In this document: positions 10,420-20,692 of the stretch, in pieces
Layout: every line of letters starts with the position of its first letter
Position numbering within the stretch: the stretch's first letter is position 1
From: Acanthamoeba lenticulata
Lineage: Eukaryota; Discosea; Longamoebia; Acanthamoebidae
Assembly (NCBI GenBank): GCA_002179805.1
Contig: NAVB01000017.1
Span: 30,416 to 94,415, forward strand
Reading direction: 5' to 3'
DNA length: 64,000 bases
Made by a program: the position numbers and the translations under genes
Notes under the pieces: generated by a model
Told to the model about the DNA's origin: nothing
Database searches by the model: none
What the model saw: only the letters and a program-made list of their open reading frames with translations

Positions 10420-13400
10420 ATGGACGTGGCAGCGACGTTCACGACGCGGCGAGGCGCCGCAGCCGACCGCTTCTTTCGTGGTGCTGCAGCTGACGCGGAG
10501 GACGACAGCAGCAACACGAAGGACGCCGCGAGCACTTCTTCGGTGCGCGAGGAGGCCGAAGACACCGGCAGCAACAGCGGCGAGCAGTGCTTCGTCCCGA
10601 CCGACGCCATCGAGCAGGTCCTGAACGACCCCTACCTGCTCCTCGAGATCTTTCGCCACCTCTTTGGCTCCTTCATTTTCTCTTCTTCTTCTTCTCCTTC
10701 TACTTCTTCTAGTTCGTCCTCTTCATCGTTCTCGTCAGCGCCCACACGAGAGCACCTGAGGCCGGCCCATCGGCGGCTGGCCAACGTGCGACGCGTGAGC
10801 ACGCTGTGGCGCGACGTGGCCCGCGTGGTGGCCCCGCCCATGGACTACCTGCGGGCGCGGCCCTCGTGCCGCGTGCTGACCGCCGGGACGGGCATCGACG
10901 CGCCCTCGTCTGCGGACGCCTTCTTCAACTCGTCGCTCCTCTCGCTCACCACGCTCGTCCTCCCGACCCTTCCCTTCCCTTCGTCTCCTTCACCGTCTTC
11001 TTCTTCTTCGTCCTCGACTTCATCGTCGTCAACCTCGGTGCCGTTCCTGTCGACGTCGACAGCGACGTCGACCACGACAGCTTCGTCGTCGACGACAGCG
11101 ACAGCGGCAGAGACACAGGGCGGCGGCGGCTTGAAGCTGTACCTTGTGAGCGGCTACTCCGAGGGCGAGGTCAAGATCTGGGACGTGGACGCCCGCGGCC
11201 CACACGGCAGCCACTGCGTCAAGACGCTCCAGTACTCGAGCCTCCAATACTTTAACCGCCACTTCCGCTCCATGGCCCTCGCCAGCCTCGTCGAACCCGG
11301 CCAAGACCTCGACTACGATGCGGGCCACGACGATAACGACAACGACAACGACGACAAAGACGAGTTGGCCAACGACGAACAGGTGGGCCTGATGGCGCGT
11401 CTGGGCTCGGCCTCGCCCTTCTCGCTTGTGCGCTCCGCGGCGTTTGGCGTCAGTGGAGGCGGCAGCAACAGCGCGTCCTCGTCGCCGCTGATGCAGCGCA
11501 CGGTCGACGACGTGCCCACGCGCACGCGCAAGCGCTCGTGGCTCCCCAAGAAATGGGACCGTCGTGCCTTCAAGTCGTCGGCGTTGAGCAGGAGCCAGCC
11601 GTCCTTGTTCTCCATCCCGCTGGACACCGCGGCAACGGCAACAACGACAACGGCGAGCGCGACTTCCAAGTTAACGTTGACATCAACGTCCACGTCGTCC
11701 GCGCCGTCGTCCCCAGCGGCGTCGCCGCGGCCGGTCATGGCCGCCGAGGCCGACACCACAGAGGGCATCAGCATGACCCAGCGGGGCTACACCAGCGCGC
11801 CGGTCTCGTTGCACCGCAGCCGCTTCTCCCTGTATCGCGGTACGGCGGTGCTCTTCTGAGGCAAACGGTCGTGTTTGTGGATGTGTGTGGAGAGACTGAC
11901 GTTGTGCGCAACAACCAGAGCGATTCGTGGCGCAGGAGGGCAGCCTCGAGAGCGCCATCGCGAACGGAGAGTCGGCCACGAGCCCCCGACGCGACGCCGA
12001 AGACGGCGAAGTTCACGAGAATGAGACGGCGCAGAAGAACGAAGAAGTCGGCCCAGAGTTGGTGGTGGTGGAGGACGAGGAGGAGCGGCGCAGGGTGCGT
12101 GGCAGGAGCGAAAGCGTTGGCAGTAAGGCGCCGCGCCGGGGCCATTTGGCCAGCGTGCACTACCGCCTGGTCCTCATCTGGGACGTCATCACAGGCGAGT
12201 GCCTGCACGTCCTCGACGGCCATACCCTGGAAGGTGCCTGTCTCCTTGGCTTGTTTTTGTTTTTTTTTTTGTTTATATTTTTCTGATTTTTTGTCCATGT
12301 GAAGTGAACGCGCTGCAGCCCCTCAAGGGCGGGCGGCAGCTGGCTAGTGGCTCTGAGGACAAGTGCATCCGCATCTGGGATACTACCACTGGGCAGTGCC
12401 TTCGGTACTCTCTTTGCTCCTTTTAAATATTCGTTTTTCTCCTTTGGAATGTCAAGAATGCCCGTCTGACAGGCAACGTGCCCCTTTCCCAGCATGTTGC
12501 AGCGGATGATGGGCATCATGCGCAGCCCCGTCCTGTCGCTCGCCACGCTGCCCAACGGCCTCCTCGTGGCCGGCGCCGAGAACAACAAGATCACCATATG
12601 GGACCCCGACACCGGTACGCACCGCCTGCCCGCAGCAGGTGGGCGCCAGGCCCACGCTCGGGCAGAACTGATCAGAAGAGAGACGTTGCAGGTAAGCGGG
12701 TGACGACGACAAAGGGCGCGACGGAGCCCGTGTGGCACTTCCAGGTCCTGCGCGATCGCGAGGGCCTGTTTGCCGATTCGTCGTCCGGGGCGGCGGCCCT
12801 GCGGCTGATCGCGTCCACGGGCCACTGGGACCCGGACAAGCGCACCCACCCGGGCCAGGTCGCCGTCTGGGACGTCGGCGGCGTCGGCGGCAGCGGCGGT
12901 GGCGGCCGCAAGCTGCGCACGCTCTTTCAGCACGACGGCTACGCGCGCAACATGATCGGCCTGCCGGGCGGCTACCTGGCCGTGGCCTTTCATTACTACG
13001 GATCGTCCAACACGCGAGCGCGCCTCATCATCCTCGACCTCCGGGCCATCGCCGCCACGCCCGCGCCGCCGCAGCCGCCGTCGCTGCCGGCCACGCCTAC
13101 CGGCACGCCCTTGGCCGGGCGCCGGCGGACCGTCTCGGTCGACGCCGACGCCGACAATGACGACAACAATGTCGACACCAACAGCAGCAACAACGAGGCC
13201 GACAAGCCAAGGACCAAGAAGGCGGCGGGCTTGCGCGCCTCGTCCCTCGTCTCGCCCGCGCGGAGGCGGGCGCGCCTGCGTCAGAGTGGCGGTGGCGGCG
13301 ACCCGCAACAAACCGCGGTTACAGTGCAGCCGCCACCGCCGTCTTCGGCCGAAGGAGGGTCCGAGTCGCCGCCGCCCTTGATGTACATCGCGCGACGGAG

Positions 13401-13722
13401 CGGCGGCGAGTGGCTTGTGCCCTTCACGGGCCAGCTGCACGCAGCCGGGACGGGCCTCGAGGCGGCCGACGAGGATGGCGGTGATGAACAGCAGCAGCAG
13501 CGCCAACAGAAGGAGGAAGAAGAGGAGGAAGGGCTCGACGAGGAGGTCGAGACACCGGCGGTGGAAGAGGAGGAAGAAGGCGACGGGACGACGTGGCGGC
13601 TGGTGCCCGGCACCAAGGACATCAAGATCAACTCCATGGTGGTGCTCCCCGACGGGCGTCTCGTTGGCGCTGTCTCAGATGGATCCATCCTGGTGTGGTC
13701 CTTTGACACCAAGAGTCGCTGA
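10420..13722 (+). CDS. F-box/WD40 repeat protein
   Basis: Exons 10420-11839, 11919-12233, 12305-12404, 12493-12614 and 12692-13722 join to 995 residues. An F-box-like segment (YLLLEIFRHLFGSF ... RRVSTLWRDVARVV) is split by a Ser-rich insert near 10670-10740. WD40 repeats follow: SGYSEGEVKIWDVD near 11150, VLIWDVITGECLHVLDGHTLE near 12170, LASGSEDKCIRIWDTTTGQCLR near 12340, NNKITIWDPDTG near 12585, a GQVAVWDV blade near 12860, and a final LVGAVSDGSILVWSFD near 13660. Several blades are separated by long Ser/Thr-, Asp/Asn- and Gln/Glu-rich inserts. F-box/WD40 proteins are usually SCF substrate receptors with the propeller binding phosphorylated targets; that role is inferred. Confidence 0.85.
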
Positions 13723-13827
13723 CTTGCCTACAGACGCTCTTGGACCCAACATGAATGAAACTGTACAGCTTTGAATGAAATATTTACAATCAATCTCGTA
13801 AAGATTAAGAATTAAAAGCAGGAATGC

Positions 13828-14700
13828 TCATGGCGCAAGAAGGACGGGCCACTCGTTGTAAACCGCCTCGCGGAGGTCCTGGTCGTGCCGTCGCTGCCGC
13901 GCCTCGCAGTCTCGCTTCTGCTGCCGTTTCTCTCGTTGCTTCTTCTTCTTCATCTTCTTGAGCTTCTTCTTCGCTTCTTCGTCGAGTGCGGGTGCCTCAT
14001 TGGGCAGCAGCGGCGCTTGCTCAAGGCCTTCCTCGTCCTCGCTGTTGTTGCCGTGCCGCGGCTTGGTGTGGGTGATGCGCAGGGGCTGGCCAAGCGTTGC
14101 TTCGTGGCCGACGCCCTTGCGATCGTCGGGTGCTCGAAGGCGCGTGGGGACGGGCTCCATGCGGCCTTGGCCCTCAGGGCCCAGGCCCTTGTCCTGCTCC
14201 CAATCGTATTTGTGAAGTAGCAACTGGAAGCCAACGTTGTTGGCGGGAATGCCAAACGTTGGTGTTGGTTTGTGGGTAGAATGGAAGAGGTGAATGGTAG
14301 AGGTCTTGTGCTGATCCACAGGTACCGTCGAGGGCACGTGATCGTTGCACGTAGTGCAGAAATAATGACCAGCCCGCGAGGGAGAAGCGCCTTGGCGGGA
14401 AGGCGGCACGGTGGCAGCTGATTGTGATGAAAGCGCGGAAGAGGATGGAGTGGGACGGAGAGCAGCGCTCTTCGCAGCGGTCCGTGGTCGTTTCGTCGGA
14501 CGGGAGGTGGTCAATTGCGAGTAAAAAGAACTGACCTCTGCCCCCAGTCGTGCTCGCTCAGCTTCGTCCATCTTGCTCTCATCTTCCACCTGCACATCCT
14601 CCCCATTGGAACCTTTAACAAATCGCTTCCTCCTGAAAGGACGGTAGTGGCCTGGAAATGCGGGTCTGTGTTTAGGCTGTGAATCGTGTTCATTCTCCAT
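13828..14700 (-). CDS. GPANK1: G-patch protein similar to the C-terminus of GPANK1
   Basis: A single exon encodes 290 residues from ATG 14700. A short zinc-finger-like segment (C-x2-C then H-x6-H: FCTTCNDHVP ... HKTSTIHLFH) leads into a G-patch: NNVGFQLLLHKYDWEQDKGLG, then GPEGQGRMEPVPT, ending RKGVGH. The tail is Lys-rich and probably helical. This order matches the C-terminal half of vertebrate GPANK1; the ankyrin repeats are missing. G-patch proteins usually bind RNA or activate DEAH helicases. The frame stays open upstream of the ATG, so a 5' exon cannot be fully excluded. Converges with the F-box/WD40 gene, 105 bases apart. Confidence 0.8.
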   Translation of the reverse strand: MENEHDSQPKHRPAFPGHYRPFRRKRFVKGSNGEDVQVEDESKMDEAERARLGAEVSSFYSQLTTSRPTKRPRTAAKSAALRPTPSSSALSSQSAATVPPSRQGASPSRAGHYFCTTCNDHVPSTVPVDQHKTSTIHLFHSTHKPTPTFGIPANNVGFQLLLHKYDWEQDKGLGPEGQGRMEPVPTRLRAPDDRKGVGHEATLGQPLRITHTKPRHGNNSEDEEGLEQAPLLPNEAPALDEEAKKKLKKMKKKKQREKRQQKRDCEARQRRHDQDLREAVYNEWPVLLAP

Positions 14701-15042
14701 GGATTGGCAAGTGCTGGTCTGCCATGTTTGTGTTGTCTTCACTTTTTCTGCCAAAGAAAAAACAAAAAAAAAGTTGAGAAAAGGTGTCAAGTTTTCTTCT
14801 ACAACCAAGCGCCAGACATGCACTAACCTGCACTGCCAGCTCGCCGAGCGTGCCCAACCGGCGTATGATGAGGATGACCCGGGCAAAAGGCACAGCATTG
14901 TTGGACGTGCTGGTGATAAGCCACCTGGGCGACCACTGGCGCAGCTCCGCTAATGCCGCGAAAATGGGGGAATGGCGAGGGATCGGAGTTGACGTTAAGT
15001 GTGCCCAAGGCCTTGTTTGCAAACGTGTCTTCTTCAGGAGCA
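14701..15042. other. Divergent gap between the G-patch and beta-helix genes
   Basis: This 342-base region lies between divergent starts. Open frames cross it on both strands, but none has a start, domain or splice pattern I trust; it may include 5' leader sequence. Confidence 0.4.
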
Positions 15043-18000
15043 ATGCCACGCTCTGCCTGGGCTCTTCTTGATGTGTGGCTCTTCCTTTGCCTCTGCTACT
15101 CCAGACTTGTTCATGGTAGGAGTTACCCTCTGCACTGTGTTCTTGTAGCAAGATAAATAAATTCGGTCGCAGGCGCTGTCGTACACGACCTTACCCCGGC
15201 TTCCGACGTCAACGCCTTGGCCATGGTCATCTCAAGTTCATCTGAGGACGTTCACACTATCCTTGTTGCCTCAGGTACGACCCCAGAGGAGCATCATCTG
15301 TTCCTTTCCTGCTGCCGAAAGCGTCTTACCCCCCTCCACATTTAACTGGGCAGGCGTTTACAGCAACCAAACGTTCACGTGCCCTAACTGCTTCAGCAAA
15401 ACTCTCACTTTCCGGAGTCAAGCACCCGTCCTCGTGGTGGGCCTCTCGTTCAACATTTCAAACGCTTTGGGTGTCAGCTTCACCAGTACGTCTCTGTCCC
15501 TCGACTTCGAGCAGGTTTCTTATGATCTTTCCATTCTCTCTTGTGTGGCAGACTTGACTCTGGTGTCTTCTGGCGGTCATGATCTTCAACCTTTCACCAT
15601 CTTCAACACGAAGAGCCTCACACTTGACGTGGTGAACGCGGTCGGCATCACTCTCGGCGATCAACCGCTGCTCACGGCCGTGGAGGTAAATGAGGTCTTG
15701 GTCTACACATGCACCTTTGCCGGGGTGCAGACCTCGCAGCAGGTTTTGCGAATTGTCGGGGCTAGCGGACGAGTCGTGATCGACCAAATGTCCGTCTATC
15801 AAAACCCGTTCCTCAATGCCTTGGCGATCTCCAACAGCTCTGGGCCGGTTTCCATCAGCAACTCGGCCATTTTGTTGAACGTAGGTGCTGGCGTCCCGCT
15901 GCTCCTCGAGAACTGCAGCGCCGTGGAGGTGGTTGGCACTTCCTTCTTGGCCAATACTGTCATTGACGTCGCCGGGGCCATCTCTGCCCAGAACGTGGCC
16001 ACCCTGCGCATCATCGACGGTGTCTTCCTCTACAACCAAGCTCTGCTGTGCGGACCTTCACTTTTTTTATTTTATTCTTATTTTATTTTTTTTTAAAAAA
16101 AATTAAATTTAATTTAATTAATGGAGTACTGACTTGCATAACCAATCCCTCATCAGATCGCACGTTTTATTCAGCGCAAATGTTGATCAGTTGTTCATCT
16201 CGGGCTCCAAGTTTCTGTCCAACGGCAACCCCGAGGCCCAGACCGGCTACACCATTCTGGTCTACAACTCCGCGGTCGTGATCACCGGCTCGGACATCAG
16301 CATCAACTGGGGCGCCACCGTCGGCCTGCAAAACCTGCGCGCCGGATCCAGCATCAGCTCGACGACCTTTGACGTCAACTTCAACCAGCCCAACAAGCCG
16401 ATGCTTGACATCTATGCGTGCGAAGAGGCCGTCGCCATCACCAACTCGAGCATATCCTACAACCTGGGTACCGCCGTCTCGGCCCCTGGTGCGTTTGGCT
16501 GCACACGGCCTCGGCTCATGCTCTTCCTGATCACAGGCGGCGCGCTGCTCGTGAGGAACTGTCAAGTGGACCTCCAGCACAGCTTGCTGTGGGGCCAGAG
16601 CCACTACGGTGTGGCCTGCGGGCAGCAGGGCGGAGTGGACTCCTCCTTGTCGTCCCTCTTCCGCAACGGCTACAGGTCGAGCGGCAGCGTGGCCTTCCCG
16701 CAGTACCGCGAGGTCTTGTGTAGCCAGGACTGCCTCGCCGTGCGTCTGCCCTCGGACGCCAACATCTGCCTCAACGCCACGCCGATCCCCGAGAGCCCGA
16801 GTGGCGTCGTCGGTGCGCTGCTTGTCGCTGTTGTTGGACTCGGCTTGGAGCTCGACTTGGCTGCGCCTTGGCTGACCTCGCCTGCCATGCACCACATGGG
16901 CTCTGCTGGCGAAACACAGGCAATTGGTCGGTGGGCTGTGAACAGGGTCTCGACATGTGCAGCCGCTGCCGCACCGACCTGCCGCTCGACTGCGGCGACT
17001 GCAACAACAGGCCTTATGGTCTTGCCACGCCCAAGGTTACCTTGATTGCCAAGCCTGCTGGCCCAGCTCAGAGGCACACACGCTCACCTGACCCATTTTT
17101 TCCTCTTACGCAGGAATGCAGCGATCTGAACGTCCTGGCGGTGTCACGAGCCGAGGCCGAGTTCAACTTCACGTCGCCTGACCTCGTCCTCCGGCCGCGC
17201 GACGAGCACGGTGACCTCTACCCTGTACGGCCTGCGCTTGCATCTCGCTGGTAACTCTCCTCTGGGCTTTGGCTGACGACACGCCCAATCGACGACAGGG
17301 AGCAGAGCTGCAGCTTCGCTTCGAGGCCGTGAAGGTCTTCTACACCAACACGACCAGCGGCCTCGAACAGGCCCAGTTTGTGTTGCCTGTCAATGACTCG
17401 ACCTACTTGCGGTCCGAATTGAAGGACGCAGCCGCCAAGTGCGTGCGCTACGACAGGTTCATCGACAATGGAGCAAGCTTCATGCTGCAGCAGTGCCTCT
17501 ACCAGCAGGACGCCCAGGTCGTCTTTGGCCGCAGCGCCATCACCGTCCCCGAAAACTTTCACAAGGTCGTGTTTCCACGTCCTCGGCGTGCTTGGCACTC
17601 TCTACACTCTTTGCTGACGTCAAACGGTTGTTGCTGTTGTTGTAACATGGCGGACGGACACAGGTGACGCTCAACCTGGCCAGCTTGCAGGGCTTCGACA
17701 ACCAGACGAGGCAGTTTGCTGATCTCGACGTCAGTTCACGACGGGTCGTGGTCGAGCTCTCCTTGCGGCTCAGCCAGCCAGCGAGCCTGCGCCGTGTGTC
17801 CAATCCGGCCAAAGGGCTGGACAACACGACCACAGGCGAAGTGATCGACTCGGTCTCGTTCGAGGCCGGCAACTTCAGCATGACCATGGAAGTGCCCAAT
17901 TTCGCCGTCTTTGCATCAAGCAGCCTCGTGGCCTCGTCGTTCAACTACTCGATCGAGCCGCAGGCCGATCGCGTCAGCTATCGACTGTCTCTGGCGTTCT

Positions 18001-18318
18001 CTGGCCCGTTCAATTCGGTCAACTACGACCCTCATTTTGGCCTGCTGCTCCCACGTACGCCGTTCTGCCTTTGGTCAAGGCCGAGGTGCTGATCTGGTGA
18101 TGTATGTCGTAGGGGCTGGAGGTGAAGACGGCAGTGGCGGCGGCGATGACGACGTGCTCGTCAAGGTGCTCGTGCCCGTGCTTGTGGGCGTGGCGGTCGT
18201 GGTCGTAGCGGTGGTCGTGGTGGCCGGCATCGCGTTTACCGTGTGGAAGAGGCGACAAAGTTCAAGCCTGGACATGATCAACATGGAGCTCGATCAAGCG
18301 GATGCCCACGAACTCTGA
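15043..18318 (+). CDS. Type I membrane protein with predicted beta-helix ectodomain
   Basis: Ten exons (15043-15115, 15173-15274, 15354-16047, 16157-16488, 16537-16812, 16920-17035, 17114-17224, 17299-17565, 17664-18054, 18113-18318) join to 855 residues. Exon 1 encodes a signal peptide (MPRSAWALLDVWLFLCLCY). The ectodomain has short repeating beta strands with Asn-Ser-Ser and Ile/Val ladders (for example LLLENCSAVEVVGTSF and VAITNSSISYNLG), typical of right-handed beta-helix (pectin-lyase-like) surface proteins. A Cys-rich patch (CSRCRTDLPLDCGDC) sits near 16955-17005. A single strong membrane helix (LVKVLVPVLVGVAVVVVAVV) near 18165-18235 precedes a basic stop-transfer sequence and a short cytosolic tail. 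Many N-x-S/T sites fit a surface protein. Ligand unknown. Confidence 0.85.
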
Positions 18319-18445
18319 GCCAGAATGTCGAGGAAAGAGCTTGGCGGGGGATGCTTGTCATTTCTAAGAAAACACAAAAGATGACGCACTACGCGCTACT
18401 CGCATCATCAGAACGAAATCGTCCTCCGTTTTGAAGATCTCTTCG

Positions 18446-20555
18446 ATGCTGCGTAGGCGACTTGCTGGACAACTTCCCCTGCGCTCCTCTGGGCTGGGTG
18501 GTGGCGCGACCACAAGCACCCGGACACCGTGGTGGCGGCGCACCGGCCCAATGGCTGCTGCCACGCTTGTGCTGGGTGGTGCAGCTGGCTTTGCCCTCAA
18601 CGAAGAGCTGCACAGGCGCCAGGCGCTCTTCTCGACCACAAGGCCCCTCCTTACTGGTACCAACCTTGATCTGCACAGGTTGCAGGCAGCCGCAAACGAT
18701 TAATTGGATCTCCATCAATCCACTTGCAGCGATCACGCGACAGCCACTGCAGCAAGAGGTTGAGCGCACCACAGCTGAGCTTGCTAACAGGTTTGCATCT
18801 TGCGACCTTGCGGTGTCCAACTGCCACACTCACCCGCCCTGATGCTGCAGGCCAGGCAGTGTCCAGCGGCGACCGCTGGACACCCACTTCATAGCCGATG
18901 CGGCCAAGGAGGCAGCACCAGGCGTGGTGGCCATCCACATTGAAGCCGACCCCGTCTTGGGCTTGTTTCCGCAGATCTCTTTCGGCTCTGGCTTCATTTT
19001 GGACGAAGAGGGCTTTGTCCTCACCAACGCCCATGTACGTGCACATTCTCGTTGTTGACCTCGCGCACACCTTACTCATACACCACTCTTGCTCATCACG
19101 CCTCAAGGTTGTCGAGCTGGCCCAGCGCACCGTACGTCTTCGTTATCTACCGCCATGACGATCTGCTTGCGCTCAAGCACAGGTCTTACTTCCGAATACA
19201 GAGATCAGGCGTGGCCACCGTGACCCTAACTGACGGCACTTCCTACTCAGCTGGTATGTGCCCTCACTCGAGCCTTGGTGCCGTTCTTGCTGGCCTCATT
19301 AGTGTTGTCTTGCCTAGAGGTGGTGGCCGCGGACACTATATCGGACCTGGCCGTGCTGCGTATCGTGAACGGTGCTCAGCGCAAGTTTCCCTCCATACAG
19401 CTCGGTATGCTTGCGTTGGTCGACTCAACAAGCGCCTCCATCGATCATGCATGATTTGAGAGCGCTCAGCCTGAGCGTCTCGGACTGACTGTGTGTGATG
19501 GCGTGGGACACAGCATCGTCTGACGCGCTGGTGCCGGGCGAGCTGGTGGTGGCCATTGGGAGTCCGCTCACGCTGACCAACAGCTGCACGTTTGGCGTTG
19601 TCTCCAATGTCAACCGCGAGGACGTTGAGCTCGACATCCAGTCCCGCATGTCCTACATCCAGGTACGCCAGCCACGTCGAAGCTTTTTTCCTTCTTGTGG
19701 TGTCTTGCTGATGTCAGCTCGGACCGATCACGTGTAGATAGATGCGCCGATCACGATGGGCAACAGCGGCGGCCCGTTGGTCAATCTTGACGGCAAGGTG
19801 GTGGGCATCAACAGCATGATCTCAGGCATGGCCCCCAACATCGGGTACAGCTCCGCCCCGTATCTCCCCCTTTGTGTTGGGCTGTCCTCTTATAGATCTC
19901 CTCTTTGTGGTGCAGCTTTGCGATCCCGATCGATCGGGCCAAGGAGATCATCGATGAGCTGAAGACACACGGCCGCGTGCGACGGCCCTACATCGGCATC
20001 ACCATGATGGGCCTCAGCAATCTCACCCTGCGCGACATCCGCAGGCGGTGCGCACCTCTCCTTCCCCAAATCCCAGCCCGAACTGACACGTAAAAATGTG
20101 GCGTGCGCCTGTGCACAGAGGCACTCACCTGCCCCAGGGGCTCGAGTCCGGCGTGCTAGTGGTTGAGGTGCGACCCCTTCTTATCCTCTTCCCCATTAGC
20201 ACTACATGTAGTCATTTTGTTGTTGTTGTTTGCCAACTCGCATGGCCGCAGGTCAAGGAGGACTCGCCGGCTGCGCGGGCAGGTCTGCGGAGAGAAATGA
20301 TCATCGTCGAGGTCAACGGCGAGTCCGTATCGAGTCCCAACCAGGCACGCCCCCGCCTGCACCATGGTGATGGTGATGGTGATGGACATGACGACACGGA
20401 TGGCTCACCCCCCCTTTCTTTCTGTGTGAACCACACAGGTGATCAAGAATCTGGGCAAACCCGGGGAGGCGGTCACCATCAAGGCTCTGAGCGTGAGCCG
20501 TGGTCGCACGTACGAGCACCAAGTGCAGGTCGTGCCCCAGCTCGGGACATTCTGA
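18446..20555 (+). CDS. HTRA2: HtrA-type serine protease with PDZ domain
   Basis: Twelve exons (18446-18656, 18730-18790, 18851-19034, 19108-19131, 19202-19253, 19318-19404, 19514-19662, 19738-19844, 19916-20047, 20119-20167, 20252-20344, 20439-20555) sum to 1266 nt, 421 residues. The Arg-rich N-terminus followed by a hydrophobic segment ([15 protein letters not shown]) looks like a mitochondrial presequence plus membrane anchor, as in HtrA2/Omi. The catalytic triad is visible: His in LTNAHVV, Asp in TISDLAVL, Ser in [13 protein letters not shown] domain follows ([19 protein letters not shown] ... GESVSSPNQ). Exon 4 is only 24 nt and falls directly after the catalytic His. The last intron begins with GC. 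The family does protein quality control in the mitochondrial intermembrane space; that location is inferred here. Confidence 0.92.
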
Positions 20556-20692
20556 TATAAAATAATAAAATAATAAATAGGGGGCTGTATTTTGGGTGTG
20601 TTTCCGCTTCTGTGTGGAGATCTCTCCTCTCTCGCGTTGTCGTTTGTTTGTTGTTGTTGTCGTTGATCTTCGGTGAGCTTGTTTGATGCTCA

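Noticed and set aside
14690..15151. A 153-codon minus-strand frame upstream of the G-patch gene
   Set aside because: It overlaps the signal-peptide exon of the opposite gene and has no domain.
18446..20555. In-frame TGA codons as possible selenoprotein sites, prompted by the tRNA-Sec
   Set aside because: All TGA codons met while joining exons, in this and the other genes, fall in introns or at expected C-termini; no selenoprotein family was recognised.
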